Source: Diphasiastrum complanatum (lineage: Eukaryota; Streptophyta; Lycopodiopsida; Lycopodiales; Lycopodiaceae). Taken from it: a stretch of 64,000 bases of DNA. The stretch's first letter is position 1, and every line of letters begins with the position of its first letter. Shown piece by piece: positions 46,045 to 59,051 of this stretch. The notes under the pieces are model-generated. The model had not been told where the DNA came from. It ran no database searches and was given only the letters and a program-made list of their open reading frames with translations. The stretch covers positions 28,358 to 92,357 of the forward strand of contig MU832001.1 of assembly GCA_029204225.1 (NCBI GenBank), written 5' to 3'. The position numbers and the translations under genes are program-made.

Positions 46045-47733
46045 TGTCGAAAATTAGTGGGAATGAGCGGAAGCTGGTGAGCAAGCTTGGTGTAGGATCG
46101 GAAGCGCCACAAACAACAACGGAACGTTCAAAATGAATGATTCAAACAAATGCACAATGAAACGATACAGTAGTGAGACTGAGAATTTGCACTCTAATTG
46201 ATATCAAACAATGAGTACAATACTAAAGTGATAACTTCAGCTTACAATCGTTGAGCGTGATAACGCCGGCTACAGAAGCTCAAATAATCAGAAGAAGTTT
46301 TATGATGAAGATTCCATGATTGATATCCTACAAAATATCTACAACCACCTTTTGTTGCAGTTATTACAACCGCCTCATTACAGTTAATGAATGTACAAAG
46401 CGGGAGGACTTTCAACACGAAGTCGTTGGGTCGGCCGACAGTATCGAAATTCACAAATATCGAGAAATTATACAATGACTCGAAAAAATGAGTGTCTGAT
46501 TCTGCTGCTTCATCTTCATCTTGTTGTTGGATCGAAAAATTGGCTGAAGCATAATTTGCTTGTTGTTGGAACTGCTAGTTTTTCTCATTGTTGAATTTAA
46601 AAGTTATGTAGTCCCTGATAAGATGGCCAATTCTCTTACAATATTTGTAGAATAGGTTCTATTTTGATTGGAATGATGAAGAATCCGAATTGACCTTGAG
46701 CCAAAATTCGACCCAGGACCAAAATTTGATCCTGAGCCAGAATTCGAGTCAAGATGCATATTGCTCTTCTTGTCAAGATATTCTGATTGTGTAGATCTGT
46801 TTGATCTAAACTTCTGAATTTTTGAATATAGAACTTGAGGATCCGACCTTGAGCCTGAGGAGGTTGCAGATTTTCTGACTTCCTCTTGTAGGTGCAGTGA
46901 AATCACTCTTGAAAGGGTAAGATGCTCCTGAATTGAAATTGTCATGACCCGATTTTCATAGGCTTTAGGAAGACTCAATAATAGAGTCATAACAGCATCG
47001 GAATCTTCAATAAGTGAGCCAGTTGCAACCAATTGCTCCAGAAGGATTTTGAAAGTGATGAGATGGCTCGAGACACTTTCCGCTTCAGACATCTTTATGT
47101 TGAATAATTTTTTCCTCAAATGTAATTTGGATGTGGTATCCCTGATACCATGGAGATTTGCTAGGATGTCCCATGCATCCTTAGCAGTCTGAGCAGCACT
47201 TATGTGAATGATTTGAGTGTCTCTGATGTTGAGAGTGATGTCGACAAATGCCTTGCCATCTTTCAGTCTCCATTTAGTGATAGTAGCTGCATCACCCTCT
47301 AGTTTAACATATGTGCCATCAACGATGTCCCACAGTTCCTTGGCTTATAGTATGGTCTTCATTTTGAACTTTTAGATATGGTAGTTACTTCCATCGAGTC
47401 TCTCGATGATAGAGGAACTAGAAGGTAGATCCATTCTGGTTGAGTCACGATCGTTGGTAGATACAACTATTTCAGAATATTGTTGGTCGCGCGCTTGCTA
47501 GAACAACGTCTTGATATAAACAAGACTTCATAATCCGCAATAGAAATACAGATTATTGAACATCCCATTCTGATACCATGTCGAAAATCAGTGGGAATGA
47601 GCGGAAGCTGGTGAGCAAGCTTGGTGTGTAGGATCAAAAGCACAACACAAAAAATAGCAGAACGTTCAAAAGGAATGATTCAGACAAATGCACAATGAAA
47701 TGATACAATAGTGAGACTGAAAATTTGCACTCT
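46045..47733 (-). mobile_element. Gag-only copia-type LTR element
   Basis: The left LTR at 46,045-46,440 starts TGTCGAAAAT and ends GGCCGACA. Its first 160 bp are repeated at 47,579-47,733, where the right LTR is truncated. Just inside that LTR is ttctgatacca (47,568-47,578), the complement of a tRNA-Met primer-binding site. The internal region holds only gag. This is either a non-autonomous family or a deletion product. Confidence 0.8.
46530..47434 (-). pseudogene. Copia gag, broken
   Basis: An ATG at 47,434 opens MDLPSSSSIIERLDGSNYHI. Two stops follow shortly, then KELWDIVDGTYVKL, AKDAWDILANLHG, an intact run from 47,119 to about 46,610 (LFNIKMSEAESVSSHL, LLLSLPKAYENRV), and a zinc-knuckle remnant after a frameshift (YCKRIGHLIRDY, with outer Cys residues lost). 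No protease follows before the LTR. Confidence 0.85.
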
Positions 47734-48329
47734 GCTCATTACTGAATGGATTTGAGGTTGAGCATCGAATTCCAACATCTATAACCAAGCAAGAGATATC
47801 AATTTGTGAATCTTTTGGCTCATTTGCAAGTGAGAGCTTCTTGCTTCCTCCTTGTGATGTGAGCCATAGGGATCTCCATTGCTAGGTCTCATGTGCCCTA
47901 TCCACATGAATCAATGCTCATGTTCATAGCTTGTACTATTCTTTCCATCACTAATGTAATTCTATGGTGATCTTCATGTTTCTAGCTTTCTATGGACATG
48001 CTATCTTGATTGTCTTGTTCTCCTCTTGCTTTTAGCTTTACTTCATTGTTATTGCTATTAGTTTGGGATTTGGCACATGACACAAAGAGAAAGCACACAC
48101 CAACTCCAAAACTCTGATTAGCATAATGAACAAGGAAAAGTACATATATGCAACTCTAATTTCTGGGGGATATTGGTGCATGGCATGGCAATCCTTGTTA
48201 CGGGATGATTGTCCTAACTCAATCTAACTATGTGGCACTCACACTTGATGCATGAACAGGTAAAATGAAAAATTGCTGATTATAATGATGTGTGTCTAGC
48301 AAGTAGTAAACTAGGCTTCTAACATTTGA
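47734..48329. other. Possible degraded 3' LTR of the next copia fragment
   Basis: No coding sequence. On the minus strand a purine-rich run (gggcttaagagagag) is followed by TGTCAAATGTTAG at 48,328, which looks like a polypurine tract and LTR start. The far end was not found. Confidence 0.35.
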
Positions 48330-49160
48330 CACTCTCTCTTAAGCCCTGGTTTATTCTACATTTATTGGTCTTTTTTCTTTAAAAAGAACTTCAATCTATC
48401 TAATGGCTTAGTAAATATGTAGTTGACAGATCCTTGGTCCTACAATGTACCACATCAATTTCTTTAAATAAAAGCTTTTCTCTATTGAAATGGTACTTAA
48501 TCTATAGGTGTTTATTTCTTGCATAGAACACAAAATTTCTCGCTAATGGTCACTCATGATCATGGTAAGCTCAATCTGTGAGATACCATTGTCTTCTAAC
48601 ATCCTTCGTAGCCATATTGCCTCGTGTTGTCGAATATAATGCTTTGTATTTCACTTCTATAGTGGATAGATCAATTGTTTCTTACTTCTTGCTTGAGCGA
48701 GAGAAATAACACTTACCAAAATAGACGAGATAGCATGTGGTAGACCTCCTGTCATCTATGCTACTTGCCCCAATCTGCATCTACAAAATTATGTAATATC
48801 AACAAACTATGTTGTCCTCATAAATCAAACCATAAATTATTGTTCCCTTTACATAACGTAGAATCCTCTTCGTAGATTCTCAATGCCCTTTCCTAGGTAT
48901 TTCCAAAAGCTAACTCACTAGGCTAACAACATAAGTAATGTCCAAGTCATGTAGTATTGAAATAAATCAAGCATCCAACTAGTTGATGCCATAGTGTTGC
49001 ATCTACTAGTTCAATCTCATCCTCACTCCATATATTCTTACCAACTTCAACTGGCGTAGACACTAGCTTACTATCACTCATCTTGAAGAACTTAAGAACC
49101 TCATGCACATATTGTGTTTGTGTGAGTGCAATACCATCATTCTTATGCCAAACCATCTAC
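48330..49160 (-). pseudogene. Copia Pol 3' fragment, highly broken
   Basis: The minus strand carries VWHKNDGIALTQTQYVHEVL and WHQLVGCLIYF (RT connection, 48,947-49,156), then RNase H pieces with several stops, ending near FYARNKHL and KYHFNREKLLFKEIDVVHC. Integrase, protease and gag are missing. Confidence 0.85.
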
Positions 49161-49199
49161 TCCTAGGTAATAGTGCAGTAGTCCTAAATCTTGTTAAAA

Positions 49200-49660
49200 T
49201 GTGAGATTTGAGAACCTTTCAATCATCTACCACGACCTCCACGCATGTGAGTTTGCACAAGATCCATTTATGCTAGATCAACTCGTATTTGAAAGAGCTA
49301 TATACACACAAAAAGTTATGATCATCCAAAGACAAGCAATTTTCTTACATACACATGAAAAAACTAAGTAAAAATACTTAGAATTTGCTTTGCACAGGAA
49401 CACAAATCATGCTACACAGTAACACAGACAGAAAATCACTCTCCTCAGCAAGCTCACATAGTAACTGTGTTTTTCAAAATGAAATTACACTGTACATATA
49501 GTTGTTCACTCAGGCAACTCATGCATGACCCAGGTTGTCGTTGGCGGGATGTGTGTCCCGTCGACTTGCCTCGTGGCGAGGCCAACTGATCCTTATCCAC
49601 TGATAGGACCCACAGTACAGTAACACAATGATTCTAACTTTAATTCTAACTCTCTCCCTT
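49200..49660 (-). repeat. Probable 3' LTR of the copia copy at 49,705-53,827
   Basis: On the minus strand it follows the RNase H stop and a purine tract (aagggagagag near 49,660), and begins TTAGAATTAAAG. It contains no coding sequence. The usual TG start is missing and the far end is uncertain. Confidence 0.45.
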
Positions 49661-49704
49661 AAAGTAGAGTCACATTTTATACAGTCATATACATAGCTTT
49701 AAAG

Positions 49705-52700
49705 TCAAAAAACTTTAAATACAGAAAGCTTTGATCTAAACTTATCAAACTTTTCTCCAGTAAGTGGTTTAGTGAAAATATCAGCTAGTTGTTCTTCTGT
49801 GCTACAATGAACAACATGAATTTCACAACTCAGCAGCCTCTCACGTATGAAGTGATATTGAATCTCAATGTGTTTAGTTCTTGCATGGAACACTGGATTC
49901 TTTGCTAGCTGAATGCCACTCTGACTGTCGCTATGTAAAGTCGTGGGATTTTTCTGCTTCATGCCAATTTCTTCCAAGATTTGTCTCAACCATATAGCTT
50001 CTTGTGCAGCACTACACATTGCCTTATACTCTGCTTCTGTGGTGGAAAGAGCAATTGTACTTTGCTTCTTACTAGACCAGGAAAAGCAATTACCACAAAA
50101 CTGGAATATATATCCTGTGGTGGATCTACGATCATCATAGTCACCTCCCAAGTCCGCATCCACATAGCCACACAACTCAGGTAAACCATCATGCTTCCTG
50201 TAAATCAAGCCATACTCTGAAGTGCCTTTCACATACCGCAAAATGCGTTTAGCTGCTTTCCAATGTGTTTCCGTAGGTGCTGCCATAAACTGACTTACAA
50301 TGCCAACAGCATAGCATATATCTGGTCTAGTTGTGGTAAGGTAAATTAAGCTCCCTACTAACTGTCTATATAGCGTAGCATCAAATGACTATGATTCATC
50401 AAGCTTAGAAAGTTTTTTACCTGGTTCAATAGGAGTATTTACTGGTTTGCAATCCTGCAACCTAAAACTGTGCAGCAACTCTTTGACATATTTCACCTGT
50501 GTTAAACCCACTTCATGTCCTTTTGTCGCACTTCTACTCCAAGCCAATAATGCATCAGGATGAGATTCGTCATCTCAAATTGTTCCATGAGGTCTTTCTT
50601 GATCATGTCTATCATCTCTTGATTATTTCCCGTAATAATCAAGTCATCAACATAAAGAGCAATCAAAGCAACCATACCATCAAAGCATAAGACATATAGA
50701 TTTGGATCAGAATGTGTTCTCATCATCCCCTTTGAACGAAAGTAGGCATCAATCCTGCTATACCACGCACGTGGTGCTTGTTTAAGACCATAAAGTGCTT
50801 TCTTCAAACGACATACTTTATTTTCCTGTCTTTTTGTTACAAAGCCTTCAGATTGATCCATGAACACTTCTTCTTCTAACTCACCATTTAGAAAAGTAGA
50901 TTTCACATCCATCTGATGCAAAGGCCAACCAAAATGTGAAGCTAAAGCAATAAGTAGACGTAGAGTATTCCACTTACAAACCGGCGCAAAGGTCTCCTCA
51001 TAGTCAATGCCTTTATTTTGTGCGTACCCTTTGATTACCAATCTTGTTTTGTGCTTTGCTATGCTTCCATCTGCATGGTACTTAGTTCTGTATACCCATT
51101 TGCAACCAATGGGTTTCTTGCCAACTGGTGGGTCTACTAAGTCCCATGTGCTATGCTTAGCAATTGACTCCATCTCCTCTCCCATGGCCTTGATCCAAAT
51201 ATCATCATCCTTCGCTTCATTATAAGTCAAAGGTTCTTTGCTTTGAATAATGCTAGATAAAAGAGCATAATTTGCTTCATACCTTTCAAGTAGTATCTTC
51301 TCTCTTGTTGATCTTCGTAGCTCTCCCTGGTTAGATGATCCTAGAAAGTCATCTATGTCGCGGCTCTCCATCAATCTCTCAAATCACTTAGGGAGCTTTC
51401 TGTCAGGTGATCGGCTTCCTAGTGAAAATGTATCCCACGGTACATCCTTCTCCTTGTGTTTGTCACCTGCAACTTCAATCCTTCTTGCACCAAAAGGTTT
51501 GTCCCTACCTCTCCAACCTGTTTCTTGAGGTTGAGTAGTAGTATCTTGAGATGTATCCTCATGTTCATCACTCGAAAGGTCAATGAATGGATCATCATCA
51601 GGTGGTATCCTCACTATACCATCTTTCCCATTGGATGTGTCTATCTTCTCAGCATCCTAGTCTTCATACATCTTGGATTCATCAAAGATAACATCTCGGC
51701 TTATATGGATTTTGTTTTCGACTGGATCAAAACATCTATAGCCCTTCACGCGATCATCATATCCTAGGAATATGCACTTGATAGCTTTTACATCAAGTTT
51801 ACGTCTCTCTTCCTTAGGAATATGTACAAAGGCCTTACATCCAAAGATTCGCAAGTGGTTCACTTTTGGCTTCTTCTTTGTGAATGCTTCCTCAGGTGTT
51901 ATTTTTGGTATGGCAATGGTAGGACTTCTATTTTGAAGATAGGCTGTCGTGCCACATGCTTATGACCAAAAATATTTTGGTAGTTTCATCTCAACTAGCA
52001 TAGATCTGGCACTTTCCACAATCGTACGATTTTTGCGCTCAGCTACACCATTGAGAGCAGGAGTATGAGCTTGCGTAAATTGTCTTTTAATCCCACATTG
52101 ATCACAAAGATCATTGAAGTCATTAGACTTATACACTCACCTCCACTATCTGATCTTAGGACTTTGATCTTCTTACCTGTCTGATTTTCGACCAAGTTTT
52201 TGAAGTTCTTGAAGTTATCAAAAGCATCTGATTTCTTCTTCAAGAAGTAGATCCACGTCTTACGTGACATATCATCAATAAAGATCATGAAATAGAAGGT
52301 TTTTCCTAAGGACATGGTCCTCATAGGCCCACATAAATCTGTGTGGATTAAATCCAAGATGTTCTTTGCTCTTGCAATAACCCCTTTATTGAACTTCTCT
52401 CGATGCTGCTTTCCATATACACAAGATTCGCACATCGATTTCAAGTGATCCTCTATGGTAGGCAGTCATGTTACCATCTCCAATTTTCTCATCAAACTGA
52501 GGCTTCCCAAGTTCAAGTGACCAAGCCTCTTGTGCCACAACTCAGTTTGCGAAGGAACGGATGATACAAGTCCATGTTGCCCCTTGATTGTAGCATTCAA
52601 CCTGTACAATTTTGTATTGGGCTCTCTTACTCCATTCGCAATAACTTTGAACTTTTGGTTCGCATCCTTCACAAAACAACGATCATGGGCGAATTCTACT

Positions 52701-53827
52701 TTCAACTTTTGATCAGTAATGACTCCAACAGAAAGTAGATTTTTCTTCAAACCTGGTACGTAAAGTACCTCCCTGATCATCCTACTTTTGCCATCATGCA
52801 GTTGGATTGAAATTGTGCCTATGCCCTTGATCATGCACACCTCACCATTTGCTTGTGAAACAAATGTTCCATTATCCAACACCTTCAAACTACTGAACCA
52901 ATTCTTGTTACCTGTCATGTGTCTTGTGGCTCCTGAGTCAATATACCATGCTTGATCATCTTGATTAGATGACAATGCAGATATGAAGATGCTAGAGTCT
53001 TCAATCTCACCCTCATCGACAAGGTTACCTGCTTGTTTTGGTTTCCCCTTGCCTTGTTCCGCCAGAAATTTGCGACATTCACTCTTCCAATGGCCCTTTT
53101 TACCACAATGGAAGCACTTGCCTTTCTTCTTAGTTTTGCTGGAAGATCCCTCATCCTCCTGAGACTTGGCAAATTGCTGCTTAGACTTCTTCTTGCCCTT
53201 GCCCTGTTTTTGGCGTGTCACAAGTGCCTGATCGTCAGTATTTTGACGTCTAGCTTTTACCATTTCTCGTCGTTACTCCTGCATCAAGATTCCTGTGAGC
53301 TCGTCAAAGGTTGGCAATCTTTCTCTTGATGCTATTCCGCTCACAAACATCTGATAGGATTCTGCAATGTCGCATAATGCATTATGCACCAGCTCCACAT
53401 CACGTATGCGCTCTCCAATAGAATGTAGTTCATCTCTCATTGTCTTGATTCTGGTCATGTACGTCTGAATGTGCTCTCCTTGCTCCATGCGGGCACTATT
53501 CAACTTTGACTTCAGAAACATGATTCTTGACGGATTTGACGTCTCGAACTGCTCCTTTAGCACATCCCATGCCTGTCTGGGTGTAATAGCATCACAAATG
53601 TGGGTAATGATGTGATCCTTCACTGACAAGTTAATGAAGGTCAAAGCTTTCCTCATCTTTTTGTCGAACACTTTGATGTCTGCTTCATTTGGCGGCCTTC
53701 TCTCATCACCTGTGACGACTTCCTACACATCTTTCTCCATCAGTATGTTTTTCATTTTGAATTTCCACACTGCATAGTTGGAAATCCCGTCCAATTTGTT
53801 ACTTTCACTCAAAATGGACTCTCCCAT
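49705..53827 (-). pseudogene. Copia element, nearly complete gag-pol with a few breaks
   Basis: In minus-strand order: gag from an ATG at 53,827 (MGESILSESNKLDGISNYAV), a stop near 53,720, then gag to 53,273. The next frame (52,466-53,263) holds the zinc knuckle CFHCGKKGHWKSEC (residues 50-63), protease WYIDSGATRHMTG (catalytic D109) and pre-integrase WHKRLGHLNL. Integrase is at 52,043-52,444 (LIHTDLCGPMRT, VLRSDSGGE), with a frameshift near 52,130 and a stop near 51,960. The integrase end and linker follow (51,384-51,863). RT is at 50,502-51,374 (YGLKQAPRAWYSRI, LYVDDLIITGN), then a break, then RNase H at 49,705-50,286 (SWSSKKQSTIALSTTEAEYK, ARTKHIEIQYHFIRERL). All key motifs are present. 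The breaks make it non-functional. It is the best-preserved copia copy in the window. Confidence 0.93.
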
Positions 53828-55255
53828 GTTTGTCATCGCAAAATTGCTTAAAACTTCTGCCTTAGGCTAAAAACAGTATGTCGAGGCCAACAGTGATGTC
53901 AGAAGTTAAAAATAATGACCTGCACTTTTTTTCTTACCAGGCCACTCCCCGCTTTTCCACCAATTTGAAAGCCAAATCGGCGTCACCTTCCGAAATGCAC
54001 TCAGTCGTCAACTCCCAACAACGTGCCCAGTGGAATGGTGAAACTACTTCTGGCGTACTCCGAACACTTTCTCCGCTGCAGCCACTCTGTTTTGTTGTAC
54101 CGTACTTGCAGGTACGGTCCGGGTGCTCTTCGTTTGGAAGTTATAGCCTTTCGTTTGGGTCAAAACGGGCAAAAGACCCAAAAATAGGGACTTTTCTAGC
54201 TTTTGAACTGTTTCTTCACTTTGAAGAAATTTCACTCTTCACTTGTGAAGGGACCCCAATTCAACTTTCACCAGAATGCACTTCAATTCTTCAGGGCCCT
54301 GTTCAAAGCTCATCCAATGGCTGAACCAAATCTTGTGGTTCAAATTTCTCTCCCATCACAGATTCTGGACCGTTGATTCATTTGACACCTCATCTAAAGG
54401 TTCAAAGTACATCTGGGCATCAAACCAAACTCATGCAGACACTATGGTCTTCGGTACACTAAGTTGTTCATCGCGTTGGGCACGCGAACAGCCTGCGACC
54501 TCCCTGCCTGCGGCCGCGCCTCCCTGCCTACGGCCGCGCCTCCCTTCTCTGAAAACTATCAGATTAAGCTCTCATGTAGATCGTTTTGAGCACGATCTGA
54601 GGCCTGGAGCAGGGTCGCCCTACTGAATCCATGACTGTAGAGTGTTCAGTCAGGAAATTCCGTGGAGAAACGGTGATTTTAGCTCAACTTGACAAAGTGG
54701 CTTTTTCACCTTTTTACCGCAAATCTGCTAGGTTAACTGTCTGGAGACAAATCTCTAACATAAACCTCAGAATCTCTCCATGGCTGATTGACAGTGTGAT
54801 TAGCTTCTTTCCTGTCCTTACGGCATCCAAAACGGTGCACAAACAACGAAGAAATCACCAGTTATGTATAAAAACCGTAACCCCAAGTCCGGTTTCAATT
54901 TTCAGCTGGCTTCGAAATTGTCAATTTTTCACCAAATTTTTCCCTGTCTGAAGCTATGCACAGGCTAATTATCCCTCTGCTGAGCTTAACAAGCCTCTAT
55001 AAATTAGAAACCGTGCACCAGTGCTTCTCTTTTCGTCTTCAACCCGCCGTAAAACCCCGAACTCTCAGAAGACAGATCTGGATTTGGATGCATACTAGCA
55101 AAATACCAATCCTTACATTTTGTGAGACACGTCACCATCTCACTAGAACTCGAGTTGGAAGCCTTTTGACTTTTCAAAATCAACATAAATATATACAAGG
55201 TGGTGGTGGACATAAATCCAACCCCATAATGGCATCTAGCAAGAAAAATAACTAG
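53828..55255. other. Leader/LTR-like stretch upstream of the copia gag
   Basis: In place of a short leader, 1.4 kb of sequence without homologous coding capacity lies upstream of the gag ATG. It contains a tandem GC-rich repeat (gcggccgcgcctccctgcct, 54,505-54,545) and plus-strand TATA-like motifs (tataaaaacc near 54,868 and ctataaatta near 54,998). The four plus-strand open frames of about 100 codons match nothing I recognise. It may hold the 5' LTR, but I found neither a primer site nor a match to the left LTR. Confidence 0.4.
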
Positions 55256-57500
55256 TCTAATTTTACCAACTTTCACAAGTCTGTCATATCAAAGCTAGTA
55301 GACCAATCTCTCTTTATAGACCTAATAAACACCACATCATTGTCTATAGTCACAAGATCATCTACGCACAACATAACTATAGTGATGCTAGAGTCACGAG
55401 AGAAATAGTAAAGATTGGAATATGAAGAGATGTGTACTAAGCCCCTAACAAACATACTCATCAAAATGGCTATATCAAACACGAAGTGCTTGCTTCAATC
55501 CATATAAGGCCTTCTTTAGCTTGCATATCTTATCCTCTTTATTTGTGCAATAGATCCTCTTGGCTACTACATACAGACCTCCTCTTCAATTTTTTTATTC
55601 AAAAATGTCGATTTCATGTCCATTTACTATAGGCTCCATCCAAACATAGTTGCCAATGCAATGATTAAACGAAGAGTATTCCACTTAGCCACAGGAACTG
55701 GCAAAGGTCCTCTCATAGTCTATACCCTTGCTTGGGGTGTCCTTTCACAACAAGTCTTGCTTTGTGCTTGACTAGGATTCCATATGCATTGTGCTTCATC
55801 GTCATCCCATTTGTTGCCAATGGGTTTCCTACCCTCGATTCCATGTGTCATGGTGCTGATGGACTCTATCTCCTCTTGCATTGACATTCGCCAAATCTCA
55901 TCATCTTCCTTGAACTAAATGATATTGCTCATAAGTGCAAGATTTACTTGAACACTCTCCTCTCCTATGTGGATCTGCGTAGTTCTCCAATTCTACTAGA
56001 TTCGACTACCTCATTCTTTATGTCATCCATAAGCTTAGTGTACAATTTTGGTAACTTCCGTTGAAGTGATCCACTGCAAGTTGAGTAGCATCCCATGGAC
56101 ATCCTTCTTTGTGCTTGTCACCTACAATGTCGATTTTTTTTTGTCCAAACCATTTATCTTTCCTTCATCTAGGCTCATTAATAAGAGGGGTGCCATGTGA
56201 TTCAACCTCTTCATCTTGAGCAATTTGAGGTGGTGGCTCAACTTCATCCTCAATCAAAATCTCAGATAGATCTCACTATCTTTGTCCTTATCACCAAACA
56301 TTTGTTATTCATCATACACCACATCATGACTGATGTGCATGTGTCATCCAACTAGATCATAGTAGTGATACCCCTTAGTTTGCTAGTCATATCTATAGAC
56401 ATGGACTCTACATCCAAGCACACACAATTCATCCATTATGAAGTTCTTACCATTGAATGTCTTATCATGTGTGTGATTGGGTACCACAAATGTAGGACTC
56501 CTATTTTGGAAGAACACCATTGTACGCATAGCTTCTACTCATAAAAAATCGATAATCACCATACATGTTATCAATGTCCTAGCCAACTCCACAACTATAT
56601 GATTCTTTCTTTCTGCATAAGCCACAAGTCCTACCTTGAAAACCATAAACAACCACTTTTAAACCTTGTTTCAAATGCTTAGCCTGACACCTCTTATCAT
56701 TGAACTCAACCTTTATCTTATGATCCATCTTTGAACCAACATATAAAAGACTTTTCTGTAGGCTAGAAACATAGAACAGATTTTCAATTACCTTGACTTT
56801 ACCATCAGGGAATTGAATTGGTACGTTATCAATCCCCTGAATCTAACAACATTTGCTTGAGCAACTCTGTCTCCTTCATTGGTTAGCTCCGACTTCTTGA
56901 ACCAAGACTTGTTGCCCATTATGTGTCTTGTTACTCTAGAGTCCACAAACCAATGTGTGTCATCAAATAAATATGGTGACCTTGCCCTTCTTGACATTCG
57001 TCTTTTTGTTCCGACCATCTCTAGCCCAAGGCCCTGGCTTTTGGCAATAGAAGCACTCGGCCTTCTTCTTTTTTCTAGAGGAAGATCCCTAAATGTCCTC
57101 ATTCATATTACAATGATTTTGAAGCTTATTGAACTTGTGCTTCCCTTTGGCTAGAATTGTCTAATCTTCATGTCTCTAATCTTCATGTGGCGTTCATCAA
57201 GGTTTCACTACTTCACACCACTATTCCTCCTACAACAAAATGTCAAAAAGATCCTCAAAGATTTGTAACCTCTCTCTCGATGAAACGCCACTTACGAACA
57301 TTTGCAAATCTTTTGAGGCCACTCATTGTCATATGTACTAGCTCAACATCCATGAACGGCTCACAAATTGCCATAAGTTGGTCTCTCAACTCCTTGATCT
57401 ACGTTAAAATTGCTCTCACCAAATACATCTGATATATCCTTCATGACAAGTGTTAGCTTCAGCAAAGAGCCAAGGAGGCAAGATAGCTTTGTCTAACGCC
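55256..57500 (-). pseudogene. Copia element, strongly decayed
   Basis: In minus-strand order: gag pieces (about 57,150-57,480), nucleocapsid/protease with WFVDSRVTRHIMGNKSWF (56,788-57,102), where the catalytic Gly is Arg, integrase end and linker pieces in many frames (55,950-56,700), and RT (55,480-55,900), with its box reading LCVDDLV in 55,273-55,482. It is truncated before RNase H, and the end abuts unrelated sequence at 55,256. Its protease region resembles that of the copy at 49,705-53,827, so they may be distant relatives. Confidence 0.85.
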
Positions 57501-58511
57501 ATTTTTCTGTTCTACTAGCCTAATGAGGAACCAATTTTTTTTTCACAAAAAACCACCTTGTAATCAAAGTCATGACATTGTCTTACATATTAATATTGAT
57601 GGAGATTTGGAGGGTAACAAATATGAGTGCTCAGATGGAGAAAGCTTAGGCACTTTTATCTGAAATGTAGAGGTCACGAGATCAACCTACACAAAAGGAT
57701 TTTTCGTTGGATATAGCCAAAAAGCTTTTGCTCATGGTTGCATATCAATACAAGTTAAGCTAGAAATCAGACCACCTCCTTCCAAAATATTAAAAACCTC
57801 TAGTCTTCAATTTCATACCTGCAACCACTACAGCGTAAGTAAGACTAACAAAATGTGCTGTTAAGCATACAAGATGTGAACAACAAACTAACAAAAACGT
57901 TCTAACATACTATGTTGAGTCTTTTCAAATTTCGTTAGCTTCACCTTGTTAAGTTTCTAATAACACTCTCAAGGCAAGCAGCATTCAGGAACCACCCATG
58001 TGAGTGTTAGAGAACGCTGGTCTTGTGCATGCAGGGACATGACCAACAGACATTCACATCAACAGAGAATGTTCAACATCTTTTGGAAAAAAGGTTATCA
58101 GCTCCCCCTTGCTAAGTTTCAATCAAATACAGGATCAGACACTGATACGACAATTGAACTATTGACTGAAGCTTCAACTAAATATAAATTTGTTTATTTA
58201 TGTGCAGAGAAGGAATGAGTAAAGTACACAAAGAACAGAATCATGCCATCTAGAACAACAGAGAGCTGAGCATCAATCTTACTCCAACTTGCAGCAATTT
58301 CCAATAACGACTCATGCAGTTCACAGCTTAAAGACTTCCAAATAACATCCCCAAAAAGCACATACTAAATAAAACATGGAAGTTAGCAACAAACTAGGTC
58401 TCCTTTCCTTACAAAACTTCAGTGAGAAAACAAACTACGAACTTCAAAACATGCGCAAAAGACATTACTAGTGTTCGCTCCTCATTGCTTTTCTATGACG
58501 TCAATGTATTG
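57501..58511. other. Gene-free stretch
   Basis: Between the decayed copia element and the unrecognised exon pair. No coding sequence recognised. It could include the 3' UTR of the gene on the minus strand. Confidence 0.4.
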
Positions 58512-58832
58512 TCAGGGGGTATGCAGAGCTTGACATTCCCAAAAGCATGCATCTCCAACAACCATAGAAACATCATTGGAAAACACCCTTCCCCCAAATG
58601 CTGAAATTTTGGTGAGATATTCAAATAATCCTTCAATAAATCTGCATATCGTATGGACAGAATTAGAGTCTTCAAAAAACCTGAAAATAAAGTGGCATTT
58701 TGGTTTAGATTTCTCCAACTGAGAATCTGGATTTGACAAGTTTGAAAGCCGGATATGAAGATCGCAATTTGTACACAGATGTGCAGCATTTAATGCCTGG
58801 CATGATGAATAAGTGACCTTCCGATGCAACCA
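58512..58832 (-). CDS. Unrecognised gene, probable last exon
   Basis: After the acceptor aaaacag the frame reads 106 residues from WLHRKVTYSSCQALNAAHLC to ECQALHTP and a TGA at 58,512. It is soluble-looking, with a CTNC pair (H-x-C-x2-C) near the start and FWECQ near the end, and balanced composition unlike chance open frames here. I do not recognise the family. The phase fits the small exon upstream. Confidence 0.45.
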   Translation of the reverse strand, partial: WLHRKVTYSSCQALNAAHLCTNCDLHIRLSNLSNPDSQLEKSKPKCHFIFRFFEDSNSVHTICRFIEGLFEYLTKISAFGGRVFSNDVSMVVGDACFWECQALHTP

Positions 58833-59051
58833 CTGTTTTTAAAAGAACATTATATACAATCCCATGAGCAAACAGCTAACACCGACCCATGGGCTCAACC
58901 GCTCACCTACATGTCAAAATGCAAGTCGCAGGTCACATGCAGATCTCACAAGCACCTATACAAACTAATAACTAAAACTCCTGTAATTAAGATATAGCCC
59001 TGAAAGCAAAAAAGCTTTTATGCTGAGAGCTAACATCAGACAGGAAAATAC

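Noticed and set aside
53878-55255. Four consecutive plus-strand frames of 99-148 codons
   Set aside because: They overlap one another and match no family. Probably chance in a stop-poor stretch, so noted only as a non-coding segment.
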